Positions 6,602-12,955 of a stretch of DNA of 20,885 nucleotides are shown here, piece after piece; position 1 is the first letter of the stretch, and each line of letters begins with the position of its first letter. The DNA comes from an uncultured Burkholderiales bacterium (GTDB lineage: Bacteria; Pseudomonadota; Gammaproteobacteria; Burkholderiales; Burkholderiaceae_D). The stretch spans positions 4,497 to 25,381 of the forward strand of contig CALMOR010000128.1 in NCBI GenBank assembly GCA_937872165.1, given 5' to 3'. The position numbers were made by a program, and so were the translations under genes. The notes below the pieces were generated by a model. It worked only from the letters and a program-made list of their open reading frames with translations, was not told the DNA's origin and ran no database searches.

Positions 6602-8476
6602 ATGACCGACCCGACCGAACGATCGTCCCTCGCGGTGCTGCGCCGGCTCGTCCCGTTCCTCGCGCCGTACCGCGCCCGGCTCCTCCTCGCATTCGTCTTC
6701 CTCGTCGTCGCGGCCGCATCGACGCTGATCGTGCCGCTCGCGTTCCGCCAGCTGATCGACCACGGCTTCTCCGCGACCGCGACGTCGCCTGCCGGCGGCG
6801 CCCTCGTCCCGTCGACGGTCTCGATCGCACCGTCGCCGCTCGGCCATGTCGGGGCGCGCGCCGCCGACGCGCTCGACCGCGCCGCGACCGCGCACGTCGA
6901 CCTCTACTTCCTCGGCCTCTTCGCGGTGGCCGTGGTGCTCGCGATCTCGACGGCCGCCCGCTTCTACATGGTCAGCTGGCTCGGCGAGCGCGTCGTGGCC
7001 GACATCCGCAGCGCGGTCTACACCCGCATGCTCGACCAGTCGCCCGAGTTCTACGAGACGACCCGAAGCGGCGAGGTGCTGTCGCGGCTGACTACCGACA
7101 CGACGCTGATCCAGACCGTCGTCGGCACCAGCATGTCGATGGGACTGCGCAACGTGTTCCTGTTCGTCGGCGGCATGGGCATGCTCGCGTTCACGAGCCT
7201 GAGGCTGTTCGCGATCACCATCGGCCTCCTGGCTCTCGTGATCGTGCCGATCGTCGTCATGGGACGGCGCGTGCGCAGCCTGTCGAAGGCGAGCCAGGAC
7301 CGCGTCGCCGACTCGTCGGCGCTGGCGGGCGAGATCCTCAATGCGATGCCGACCGTGCAGGCCTTCACGCAGGAGGTCGCCGAAGCCACGCGCTTCGGCG
7401 CCAGCGTCGAGTCGAGCTTCGCGACCGCGATCCGTCGCACGCGCACGCGGGCGTGGCTGACGACGCTCGTCATCACGCTCGTCTTCGGCGCCATCGTGTT
7501 CGTGCTGTGGCTCGGCGCGAACGCCGTCATCGCCGGCACGATGTCGCCGGGCCTGCTCGCTGCCTTCGTGCTGTATTCGGTGATCACGGCGGGCGCCATC
7601 GGCGGCCTCACCGAGACCTGGGGCGACGTGCTGCGCGCGGCCGGCGCCACCGATCGGCTGATGGAACTCCTCGACGCGCGCAGCTTCATCACGGCGCCCG
7701 CGAACGCCGCGCCCTACGTCGTCGCGAAGGCCGCGGGCGGCGTCGCGGTGCGCTTCGATCGCGTGCGCTTCCACTATCCGTCGCGACCCGACACCGCCGC
7801 GCTGGAAGACTTCACGCTGCATGTCGCGGCCGGCGAGACGGTCGCGCTGGTCGGTCCGTCGGGCGGCGGCAAGTCCACGGTGTTCCAGTTGCTGATGCGC
7901 TTCTATTCGCCGGAGTCGGGGACCATCGTCGTCGGCGACCGCGCGATCGACACGCTGGCGCTCGACGACCTGCGCCAGGCGCTCGGCATCGTGCCGCAGG
8001 ACACGGTGATCTTCTCGACCGATGCGCGCGAGAACGTCCGCTACGGGCGACCCGGCGCGACCGACGACGAGATCGTCGCAGCGACCAGGGCGGCGCAGGC
8101 GCACGACTTCATCATGCGACTGCCCGAAGGCTACGCGACCTTCCTCGGCGAACGCGGCGTGCGTCTTTCGGGCGGGCAGCGCCAGCGCATCGCGATCGCG
8201 CGGGCCATCCTGCGCAATCCGCCGGTGCTGCTGCTCGACGAAGCGACCAGCGCGCTCGATGCCGAGAGCGAAGCGGCGGTCCAGCGGGCGCTCGAGACCG
8301 CGATGGAAGGCCGCACGACGATCGTCATCGCGCATCGGCTGGCGACGGTCAAGAAGGCGGACCGGATCGTCGTCCTCGAACACGGACGCATCGTCGAGAC
8401 GGGCACCCACGCCGAGCTGGTCGACGCGAACGGCCTGTTCGCTCGCCTGGCGAAGTTGCAGTTCCAGGTCGCCTGA
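6602..8476 (+). CDS. MsbA-type ABC exporter, fused transmembrane and ATP-binding domains
   Basis: 624 residues from ATG 6602. The open frame extends further upstream, with an ATG at 6464, but that part overlaps a -10-like GCAGAAT and looks non-coding. Residues ~15-330 are a six-helix exporter domain. Its first periplasmic loop (about residues 60-100, Ala/Pro/Ser-rich) is longer than in MsbA. The nucleotide-binding domain shows Walker A GPSGGGKST (residues ~418-426), Q-loop VPQDTVIF, signature LSGGQRQR, Walker B VLLLDEATSALD and H-loop IAHRLAT, all intact. One polypeptide with one TMD and one NBD implies a homodimer in the inner membrane. The family exports lipids, peptides or drugs; the substrate cannot be told from sequence. 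It follows nikR by 161 bases, and a nickel link is not supported. The last codons abut the ccdAB control region. Confidence 0.9.
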   Translation: MTDPTERSSLAVLRRLVPFLAPYRARLLLAFVFLVVAAASTLIVPLAFRQLIDHGFSATATSPAGGALVPSTVSIAPSPLGHVGARAADALDRAATAHVDLYFLGLFAVAVVLAISTAARFYMVSWLGERVVADIRSAVYTRMLDQSPEFYETTRSGEVLSRLTTDTTLIQTVVGTSMSMGLRNVFLFVGGMGMLAFTSLRLFAITIGLLALVIVPIVVMGRRVRSLSKASQDRVADSSALAGEILNAMPTVQAFTQEVAEATRFGASVESSFATAIRRTRTRAWLTTLVITLVFGAIVFVLWLGANAVIAGTMSPGLLAAFVLYSVITAGAIGGLTETWGDVLRAAGATDRLMELLDARSFITAPANAAPYVVAKAAGGVAVRFDRVRFHYPSRPDTAALEDFTLHVAAGETVALVGPSGGGKSTVFQLLMRFYSPESGTIVVGDRAIDTLALDDLRQALGIVPQDTVIFSTDARENVRYGRPGATDDEIVAATRAAQAHDFIMRLPEGYATFLGERGVRLSGGQRQRIAIARAILRNPPVLLLDEATSALDAESEAAVQRALETAMEGRTTIVIAHRLATVKKADRIVVLEHGRIVETGTHAELVDANGLFARLAKLQFQVA

Positions 8477-8489
8477 TCGCATGTACCAT

Positions 8490-8511
8490 GATGCGCATGC
8501 ACGAGCGCATC
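8490..8511. promoter_or_regulatory. Inverted repeat upstream of ccdA, candidate autoregulatory operator
   Basis: GATGCGC-N8-GCGCATC lies 65-86 bases before the ccdA start. It immediately follows TACCAT (8484-8489), which could be a -10 element. A second inverted repeat, CGATCG-N5-CGATCG, lies at 8535-8551, between it and the ribosome site. CcdA-family antitoxins and their toxin complexes repress their own promoter by binding short palindromes, so both are reasonable operator candidates. No biochemical consensus is available to confirm this. Confidence 0.4.
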
Positions 8512-8575
8512 GCCATGCGCATCCCGATGGCTGTCGATCGGTCGTCGATCGGGCATCACTCGCCGGAGACCACGG

Positions 8576-8827
8576 ATGATCGAATTGCCGGAAGCCCAGA
8601 AGAAGGCGACGAATCTTTCCCTGAACGCGAAGGTGCTCGAAGCCGCGCGGGATCTCGGCCTCAACCTCTCGCAGACGGTCGACCTGCTGCTCGCGCAGGA
8701 AGTCAGGCGCCTGTCGGTCGCCCGCTGGGTCGCCGAACATCGCGGGACGGTCGACGACTACAACCGGCGCATCGACGAGCGCGGACTGTGGAATGCCGAC
8801 GTGAGGAAGATGAGTGGCCAGATTTGA
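8576..8827 (+). CDS. ccdA: CcdA-family type II antitoxin
   Basis: 83 residues; GGAG 7 bases before the ATG. The N-terminal half, NLSLNAKVLEAARDLGLNLSQTVDLLL, is the ribbon-helix-helix dimerisation and DNA-binding part. The C-terminal half, RRLSVARWVAEHRGTVDDYN followed by RIDERGLW, matches the CcdA region that wraps CcdB and has the family's R-x-x-x-x-R-W pattern. F-plasmid CcdA is 72 residues; here there is a slightly longer tail. The 3' end overlaps ccdB by 14 bases, the classic antitoxin-first arrangement that keeps synthesis coupled. It neutralises the gyrase-poisoning toxin and, with it, represses the operon. The family call is firm. Confidence 0.9.
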   Translation: MIELPEAQKKATNLSLNAKVLEAARDLGLNLSQTVDLLLAQEVRRLSVARWVAEHRGTVDDYNRRIDERGLWNADVRKMSGQI

Positions 8828-9128
8828 CGTCTATCGCCATCCCGACGCGAAGCGGCGAAGGTCCGTTCCCTTCTTCGTCTCGATCCAGAGCGACACGCTC
8901 GAATTCCTGCACAGCACGATCGTCGTTCCGCTGGTCGCCGAGAACGCCTTCGGTCCGCGGATCGATTTCCTCCACCCCGTGCTCGTGGTGATGGGCCGGG
9001 CGGTCGTGCTGGCGACCACCGAACTCGTGGCCGTCGAGAAGAAGATCCTCGGGACTTCGGTCGGCAACGTGGCCATCGACGCGGCGACCATCGTGGCGTC
9101 CGTCGATTATCTGATCTCGGGTTACTGA
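8814..9128 (+). CDS. ccdB: CcdB-family toxin (DNA gyrase poison)
   Basis: 104 residues, starting at a GTG inside the end of ccdA; the F-plasmid protein has 101. Family landmarks are MARFDVYRHPDAKRRRSVPFF, VSIQSDTLEFLHSTIVVPL and HPVLVVMGRAVVLATTELVA, corresponding to the F-CcdB strand pattern with its VQSD and VIPL motifs. Active CcdB binds GyrA and traps gyrase on cleaved DNA. In F-CcdB the last three residues, W-G-I, are needed for killing; here the protein ends in S-G-Y, so the key Trp is absent. Many chromosomal relatives also vary at the end, so loss of toxicity cannot be assumed. The next gene, thyA, begins one base after this stop, so the toxin and a DNA-precursor enzyme are probably on one transcript. 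Confidence 0.9.
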   Translation: MARFDVYRHPDAKRRRSVPFFVSIQSDTLEFLHSTIVVPLVAENAFGPRIDFLHPVLVVMGRAVVLATTELVAVEKKILGTSVGNVAIDAATIVASVDYLISGY

Positions 9129-9129
9129 C

Positions 9130-9945
9130 ATGCGCGCCTACCTCGACTTCATGCGTCACGTGCAGCGGCACGGCGTCGTCAAGACCGACCGCACCGGCGT
9201 CGGCACGCGTTCGGTATTCGGTTATCAGATGCGCTTCGACCTGGCGGAAGGTTTCCCGCTGGTGACGACGAAGAAGCTCCACACGCGGTCCATCTTCCAC
9301 GAGCTGCTGTGGTTCCTGTCGGGCTCCACCAACGTCGCCTACCTGAAGGCCAACGGTGTCTCGATCTGGGACGAGTGGGCGGACGCCGACGGCGAGCTCG
9401 GTCCGGTCTACGGCCATCAGTGGCGTTCGTGGCCGACGCCCGCGGGCGAGCACATCGACCAGATCGCGCGGCTGATCCGCGACATCGAGACCGACCCCGA
9501 CTCGCGCCGGCTGATCGTATCCGCGTGGAACGTCGCGGACATCCCGAGGATGGCGCTGCCGCCCTGTCACGCCTTCTTCCAGTTCTACGTCGCACCGCTG
9601 GCCGACGGCGAGTCCAGGCGACGCCTGTCGTGCCAGCTCTACCAACGCAGCGCCGACATCTTCCTCGGCGTGCCGTTCAACATCGCGTCGTATGCGCTGC
9701 TCGTGCATCTGGTCGCCGAACAGACCGGCCTCGACGTCGGCGACTTCGTCTGGACCGGCGGCGACTGCCATCTCTACCTGAACCATCTCGAACAGGTCGA
9801 GACGCAGCTCGCACGCGAGCCTCATCGCCTGCCGAAGCTCGTCGTCAGGCGGAAGCCGGGCTCGATCTTCGACTACGTCTACGACGACCTGGAAGTCGTC
9901 GACTACGTGTCCGAGCCGCACATCAAGGCGCCGGTCGCCGTCTAG
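9130..9945 (+). CDS. thyA: Thymidylate synthase
   Basis: 271 residues, aligning along its whole length with E. coli ThyA (264). It methylates dUMP to dTMP using methylenetetrahydrofolate, in the cytoplasm. The start MRAYLDFMRHVQRHG, the folate/phosphate loop DRTGVGT, IWDEWADADGELGPVYG, the catalytic Cys146 in LPPCHAFFQFY, the dUMP-binding arginines in DPDSRRLIVSAWNV, SCQLYQRSADIFLG and the terminal IKAPVAV are all present. The extra length is mostly an insertion of about seven residues (APLADGESRRRL) before the SCQLYQR strand. No convincing ribosome site precedes the ATG, which follows the ccdB stop by one base, so translation may depend on ribosomes finishing ccdB. folA, which recycles the dihydrofolate this enzyme makes, lies 315 bases downstream on the same strand. 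Confidence 0.97.
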   Translation: MRAYLDFMRHVQRHGVVKTDRTGVGTRSVFGYQMRFDLAEGFPLVTTKKLHTRSIFHELLWFLSGSTNVAYLKANGVSIWDEWADADGELGPVYGHQWRSWPTPAGEHIDQIARLIRDIETDPDSRRLIVSAWNVADIPRMALPPCHAFFQFYVAPLADGESRRRLSCQLYQRSADIFLGVPFNIASYALLVHLVAEQTGLDVGDFVWTGGDCHLYLNHLEQVETQLAREPHRLPKLVVRRKPGSIFDYVYDDLEVVDYVSEPHIKAPVAV

Positions 9946-9970
9946 CCCGATCACTTCACGAAGGAAAGTC

Positions 9971-10252
9971 ATGAACGTCCAGATCACTCGCGTCTCGCTG
10001 TTCCAGACCGCCAAGGTCATCGGCGCCCTCTACTTCGTGGGCGCAATCATCGGCGCCGTGTTCTTCTTCGTCGCGTCGCTTCTTTCGCACGCGCCGAAGC
10101 CGCCGTACGCGATCGTCTTCATCGTGCTCGCGCCTTTCCTCTACGCGCTGCTGGGCTTCGTGTTCACGTTCATCGGCGCCTGGGTCTACAACCAGGTCGC
10201 CAGGGTGGTCGGCGGCATCGAGTACACGACCACCGAAGTCCGCGACTTCTGA
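9971..10252 (+). CDS. Small two-helix membrane protein of unknown function
   Basis: 93 residues; AAGGAAAG lies just upstream of the ATG. There are two strong hydrophobic segments, about residues 15-38 (AKVIGALYFVGAIIGAVFFF) and 46-74 (YAIVFIVLAPFLYALLGFVF). The polar end, YNQVARVVGGIEYTTTEV, is probably cytoplasmic. The pattern of a short N-terminus, two helices and a YNxxAxxxGGIE ending is seen in small bacterial membrane proteins annotated as hypothetical or DUF3566-like; that memory-based link is weak. It sits between thyA and folA, 25 bases after thyA and 8 before folA, so it is probably co-transcribed. Nothing in the sequence ties it to folate metabolism. Confidence 0.8.
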   Translation: MNVQITRVSLFQTAKVIGALYFVGAIIGAVFFFVASLLSHAPKPPYAIVFIVLAPFLYALLGFVFTFIGAWVYNQVARVVGGIEYTTTEVRDF

Positions 10253-10260
10253 GGGCCGCG

Positions 10261-10758
10261 TTGAAGCTCTCGCTGATCGTCGCGCGTGCCCGCAACGGCG
10301 TCATCGGCCGCGGCAACGCGCTGCCGTGGCGGCTGCCCGAGGACCTCGCCTTCTTCAAGCGGACCACGATGGGTCATCCGGTCATCATGGGCCGCAGGAC
10401 GTGGGACTCGATCGGCAAGCCGCTGCCCGGCCGCCGCAATATCGTCGTCACGCGCGACCGTGAGTGGAAGGCCGCCGGCGCCGAGCGCGCCGCTTCGATC
10501 GGCGCTGCGATCTCGGCGTGTCGTGCGGCGCCGGCGGCGTTCGTGATCGGCGGTGCGCAGCTCTACGCGGAGGCCCTGCCTCTCGCGGACGGCCTCTTCG
10601 TCACGGAGATCGATCGCGACATCGACGGCGATACCTTCCTGCCGCCCGTCGATGCGGGCCAGTGGGTCGAGACCTCGCGCGACCCGCAGCCGCCGGGCGG
10701 CCCCGATGCGTTGCCGTTCGCGTTCGTGCACTATGCGCGGCGCGCGGCGACCCGCTAG
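10261..10758 (+). CDS. folA: Dihydrofolate reductase
   Basis: 165 residues from a TTG start at 10261, with GAGGG upstream; E. coli FolA has 159. The enzyme reduces dihydrofolate to tetrahydrofolate with NADPH and is the trimethoprim target. Conserved parts are MKLSLIVARARNGVIG, the substrate site LPWRLPEDLAFFK (catalytic acid Asp28, equivalent to E. coli Asp27), the NADPH region HPVIMGRRTWDSIG followed by KPLPGRRNIVVTRD, and FVIGGAQLYAEALPLAD near residue 95. The C-terminal strand FAFVHYARR fits the family end. It is the last gene of the ccdAB-thyA-membrane protein-folA cluster. The TTG is supported by alignment with other FolA N-termini and by the absence of a suitable ATG or GTG nearby. Confidence 0.96.
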   Translation: MKLSLIVARARNGVIGRGNALPWRLPEDLAFFKRTTMGHPVIMGRRTWDSIGKPLPGRRNIVVTRDREWKAAGAERAASIGAAISACRAAPAAFVIGGAQLYAEALPLADGLFVTEIDRDIDGDTFLPPVDAGQWVETSRDPQPPGGPDALPFAFVHYARRAATR

Positions 10759-10790
10759 TCGCGCATCCGGCAACAGAAGGAGGAACGTCG

Positions 10791-11369
10791 ATGTCCGAAG
10801 ACGCATTCCACGTGCACGGTCCGCACGACCATCAGCTCGAGCACGCGGCGGAGCACGGCGCCACCGACCGTTTCTCCGGACGCATCGCCGTCACCACCGC
10901 GATTCTCGCGACCGTCGGCGCGCTGTTCTCGTACCAGGGCGGCGCCACGCAGGCCAACGCGCAGCTCGCCAAGAACGATGCGGCGATCAAGAAGACGGAA
11001 GCGGCGAACCAGTGGAACTACTACCAGGCCAAGAGCAACAAGCAGAACCTGTCCGAGCTGGCGTCGGTCCTCGTGGCGCCGGATCGGCAGGACGCCTACC
11101 GCAACGAGCTCGCGCGCTACAAGGGCGAGAAGGCCGACATCCAGAAGAACGCCGAGAAGCTCGAGGCCGACTCGAGGGTCTTCGACGAGCGCTCCGAGGC
11201 CTTGATGCACGAGCATCACCGCTGGGCGCAGGCCACGACCTTCCTGCAGATCGCGATCGCGCTGTCGGCGATCGCGCTGCTCACGAGACGCAACTGGCTG
11301 CAGTGGGGCGTCTACGGGGTCGCCGGTGTCGGCGGCCTGCTCGGCGTCCTCGCGATCCTGCACGTCTGA
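10791..11369 (+). CDS. DUF4337 family membrane protein
   Basis: 192 residues; AGAAGGAGGA gives a strong ribosome site before ATG 10791. The His-rich N-terminus (HVHGPHDHQLEH) is followed by a first hydrophobic segment (RIAVTTAILATVGALFSY, residues ~30-47). A long helical region comes next, with the DUF4337 signature of NDAAIKKTEAANQWNYYQAK and then SNKQNLSELA. The protein ends with two close hydrophobic segments (FLQIAIALSAIALL and VYGVAGVGGLLGVLAILHV). The charged middle third, roughly residues 95-145, is probably a coiled coil outside the membrane plane. DUF4337 has no known function. It lies 32 bases after folA, so read-through is possible, but its strong ribosome site suits independent expression. 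Confidence 0.88.
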   Translation: MSEDAFHVHGPHDHQLEHAAEHGATDRFSGRIAVTTAILATVGALFSYQGGATQANAQLAKNDAAIKKTEAANQWNYYQAKSNKQNLSELASVLVAPDRQDAYRNELARYKGEKADIQKNAEKLEADSRVFDERSEALMHEHHRWAQATTFLQIAIALSAIALLTRRNWLQWGVYGVAGVGGLLGVLAILHV

Positions 11370-11416
11370 ATCCGGGCGGCACAGACCGCCAACCTGAAGC
11401 GAATCCTTCCCTCCTC

Positions 11417-12511
11417 ATGACGACGAACCTCTTCACCCCGCTCGAGCTCGGCCCGTACACGCTCCGCAATCGCATCGTGATGGCGCCGCTGACGCGCAGC
11501 CGTGCGGCCGACGGCAACGTGCCGCACGAACTCAACGCGCTCTACTACGCACAGCGGGCGAGCGCCGGCCTGATCGTCTCGGAGGCCACGCAGGTGGTGC
11601 CCGAAGGCCAGGGCTACGTCTCGACGCCCGGCGTGCACAGCGACGCGCAGGTCGCCGGGTGGCGCAAGGTCACCGACGCGGTCCATGCGGCCGGCGGCCT
11701 GATCTTCCTGCAGCTCTGGCACGTCGGCCGCATCTCGCACGTCGAGTTCCAGCCGGGCGGCGGCGCGCCGGTCGCGCCGTCGGCCATCGCGGCGAAGGGC
11801 CAGGCCTACACGTCGAAGGGCTTCGAGGACCTCAGCACGCCGCGCGCACTGTCGCTCGACGAGATCCCCGGCGTCGTGGCCGGCTATCGCACCGGAGCGA
11901 AGCATGCGATGGACGCGGGCTTCGACGGAGTCGAGATCCATGGAGCCAACGGCTACCTGATCGAGCAGTTCCTGAAGGACAAGGCCAACCATCGCGACGA
12001 CGCCTACGGCGGCACGATCGAGAACCGCATGCGCCTGCTGCTGGAGGTCGTCGACGCGATCGTCGCGGAGGTCGGCGCCGACCGCGTCGGGCTGCGCATC
12101 TCGCCCGAGAACACAGCCAACGACAGCGCGGACAGCGATCCCTTCGCTCTCTACATGGCCGTCGCGAAGGCCTTGTCCGGCAAGGGCCTGGCCTATCTGC
12201 ACGTCGTCGAAGGCGACATGATGGCGAAGAAGGACGCGCAGCCGGGCGGCTTCGACTACGCCGCTCTGAAGGCGGCCTTCGGCGGGCCTTACATGGCCAA
12301 CCTCAACTTCGACAAGGCGCGTGCGGAGGCCGCGATCGCCGCGGGGCGCGTCGACCTGGTGGCCTTCGGCAAGCTCTTCATCGCGAACCCGGACCTCGTC
12401 ACGCGCTTCCTGCTCGACGCGCCCCTCGCGAAGCCGGACAGCAAGACCTTCTACGGCGGCGACCGGCACGGCTACACCGACTATCCGGTGCTCGACGACC
12501 TCGCGGCGTGA
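11417..12511 (+). CDS. nemA: Alkene reductase, old yellow enzyme family (N-ethylmaleimide reductase type)
   Basis: 364 residues; the ATG lies after a pyrimidine-rich stretch with no strong ribosome site. This is an FMN-dependent TIM-barrel enzyme that reduces activated C=C bonds (enones, maleimides, nitro compounds) with NADPH. Markers are LFTPLELGPYTLRNRIVMAP then LTRSRA at the N-terminus, SEATQVVPEGQGYVSTPG, FLQLWHVGRISH, and the catalytic His/Asn pair in GFDGVEIHGANGYLIEQFL. Then come KANHRDDAYGGTIENRMR, and LVAFGKLFIANPDL for FMN phosphate binding. The length is typical of NemA/XenB-like enzymes. The family is certain; assignment to nemA rather than a paralogue rests on overall resemblance. 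No NemR-type repressor is seen beside it. Confidence 0.92.
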   Translation: MTTNLFTPLELGPYTLRNRIVMAPLTRSRAADGNVPHELNALYYAQRASAGLIVSEATQVVPEGQGYVSTPGVHSDAQVAGWRKVTDAVHAAGGLIFLQLWHVGRISHVEFQPGGGAPVAPSAIAAKGQAYTSKGFEDLSTPRALSLDEIPGVVAGYRTGAKHAMDAGFDGVEIHGANGYLIEQFLKDKANHRDDAYGGTIENRMRLLLEVVDAIVAEVGADRVGLRISPENTANDSADSDPFALYMAVAKALSGKGLAYLHVVEGDMMAKKDAQPGGFDYAALKAAFGGPYMANLNFDKARAEAAIAAGRVDLVAFGKLFIANPDLVTRFLLDAPLAKPDSKTFYGGDRHGYTDYPVLDDLAA

Positions 12512-12955
12512 GCCCTCGTCGCGCGACCGAGGGTCAACGCGGATCGGCAGTGACGCACGGGTGCGACGTCCGCGTCCCACGGCTCCGGCAGCGCGCACGT
12601 CGCGCGTGCCATGCGGCGATCGCCGCGCGAAGACATCGGCTGCCGATCGGGCTCCTTTCTCGTTTCGACCCGGGCCGCACCGTCATCGTGTCGACGGGGG
12701 AGCGATGAAGTCGACGCCCGCGGCCCGGCGATGCGGAGCTCGTGCATCGACCGGCGCGCGCTTGCATCGACGCACGAGTCGGTGAGACCCTCGCCGACGG
12801 TCGGCAAGTCTCGGCGGAGAACGAAGCTCGGACCGTTGCGGCGCGTGAACGCATCGATCGTCACGCGGGCTTCGGGCGCGCAGCTACGGTAGCGCCATGA
12901 CTTCGCCGTCTCGTCAAACTCCGATCGCCGTTCGCCCTCTTTCAAGGACGCCCCC
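12512..12955. other. Intergenic region (444 bases) with short inverted repeats, no supported gene
   Basis: No reading frame here has a ribosome site and family resemblance. A 93-codon frame from 12611 is Arg/Ser-rich and looks like chance. Visible structure includes CCCTCG-N9-CGAGGG at 12513-12533, just after the nemA stop (possible terminator stem without a T-run). There is a 14-bp palindrome GCGGCGATCGCCGC at 12613-12626, and an inverted repeat CTCGTGC-N26-GCACGAG at 12739-12778. The last contains two copies of GCATCGAC spaced 20 bases apart. AAGGA at 12944 serves the next gene. Confidence 0.6.
12513..12533 (+). terminator. Stem-loop after the alkene reductase gene
   Basis: CCCTCG pairs with CGAGGG around a 9-base loop that is itself largely self-complementary (GTCGC/GCGAC). 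It begins 2 bases after the stop codon. It lacks a T-run, so termination is a guess from position. Confidence 0.35.

Noticed and set aside
5931..8476. Idea that the ABC exporter forms a nickel efflux unit with nikR
   Set aside because: The exporter is of the MsbA lipid/drug type. It has no metal-binding signature, and 161 bases separate it from nikR.
6533..8740. A 735-codon minus-strand frame opposite the ABC exporter
   Set aside because: Arg/His/Asp-rich with no domain. The exporter on the other strand has every expected motif.
12611..12892. A 93-codon plus-strand frame in the gap before the esterase
   Set aside because: No ribosome site, no recognisable domain, and Arg/Ser-rich random-like composition.
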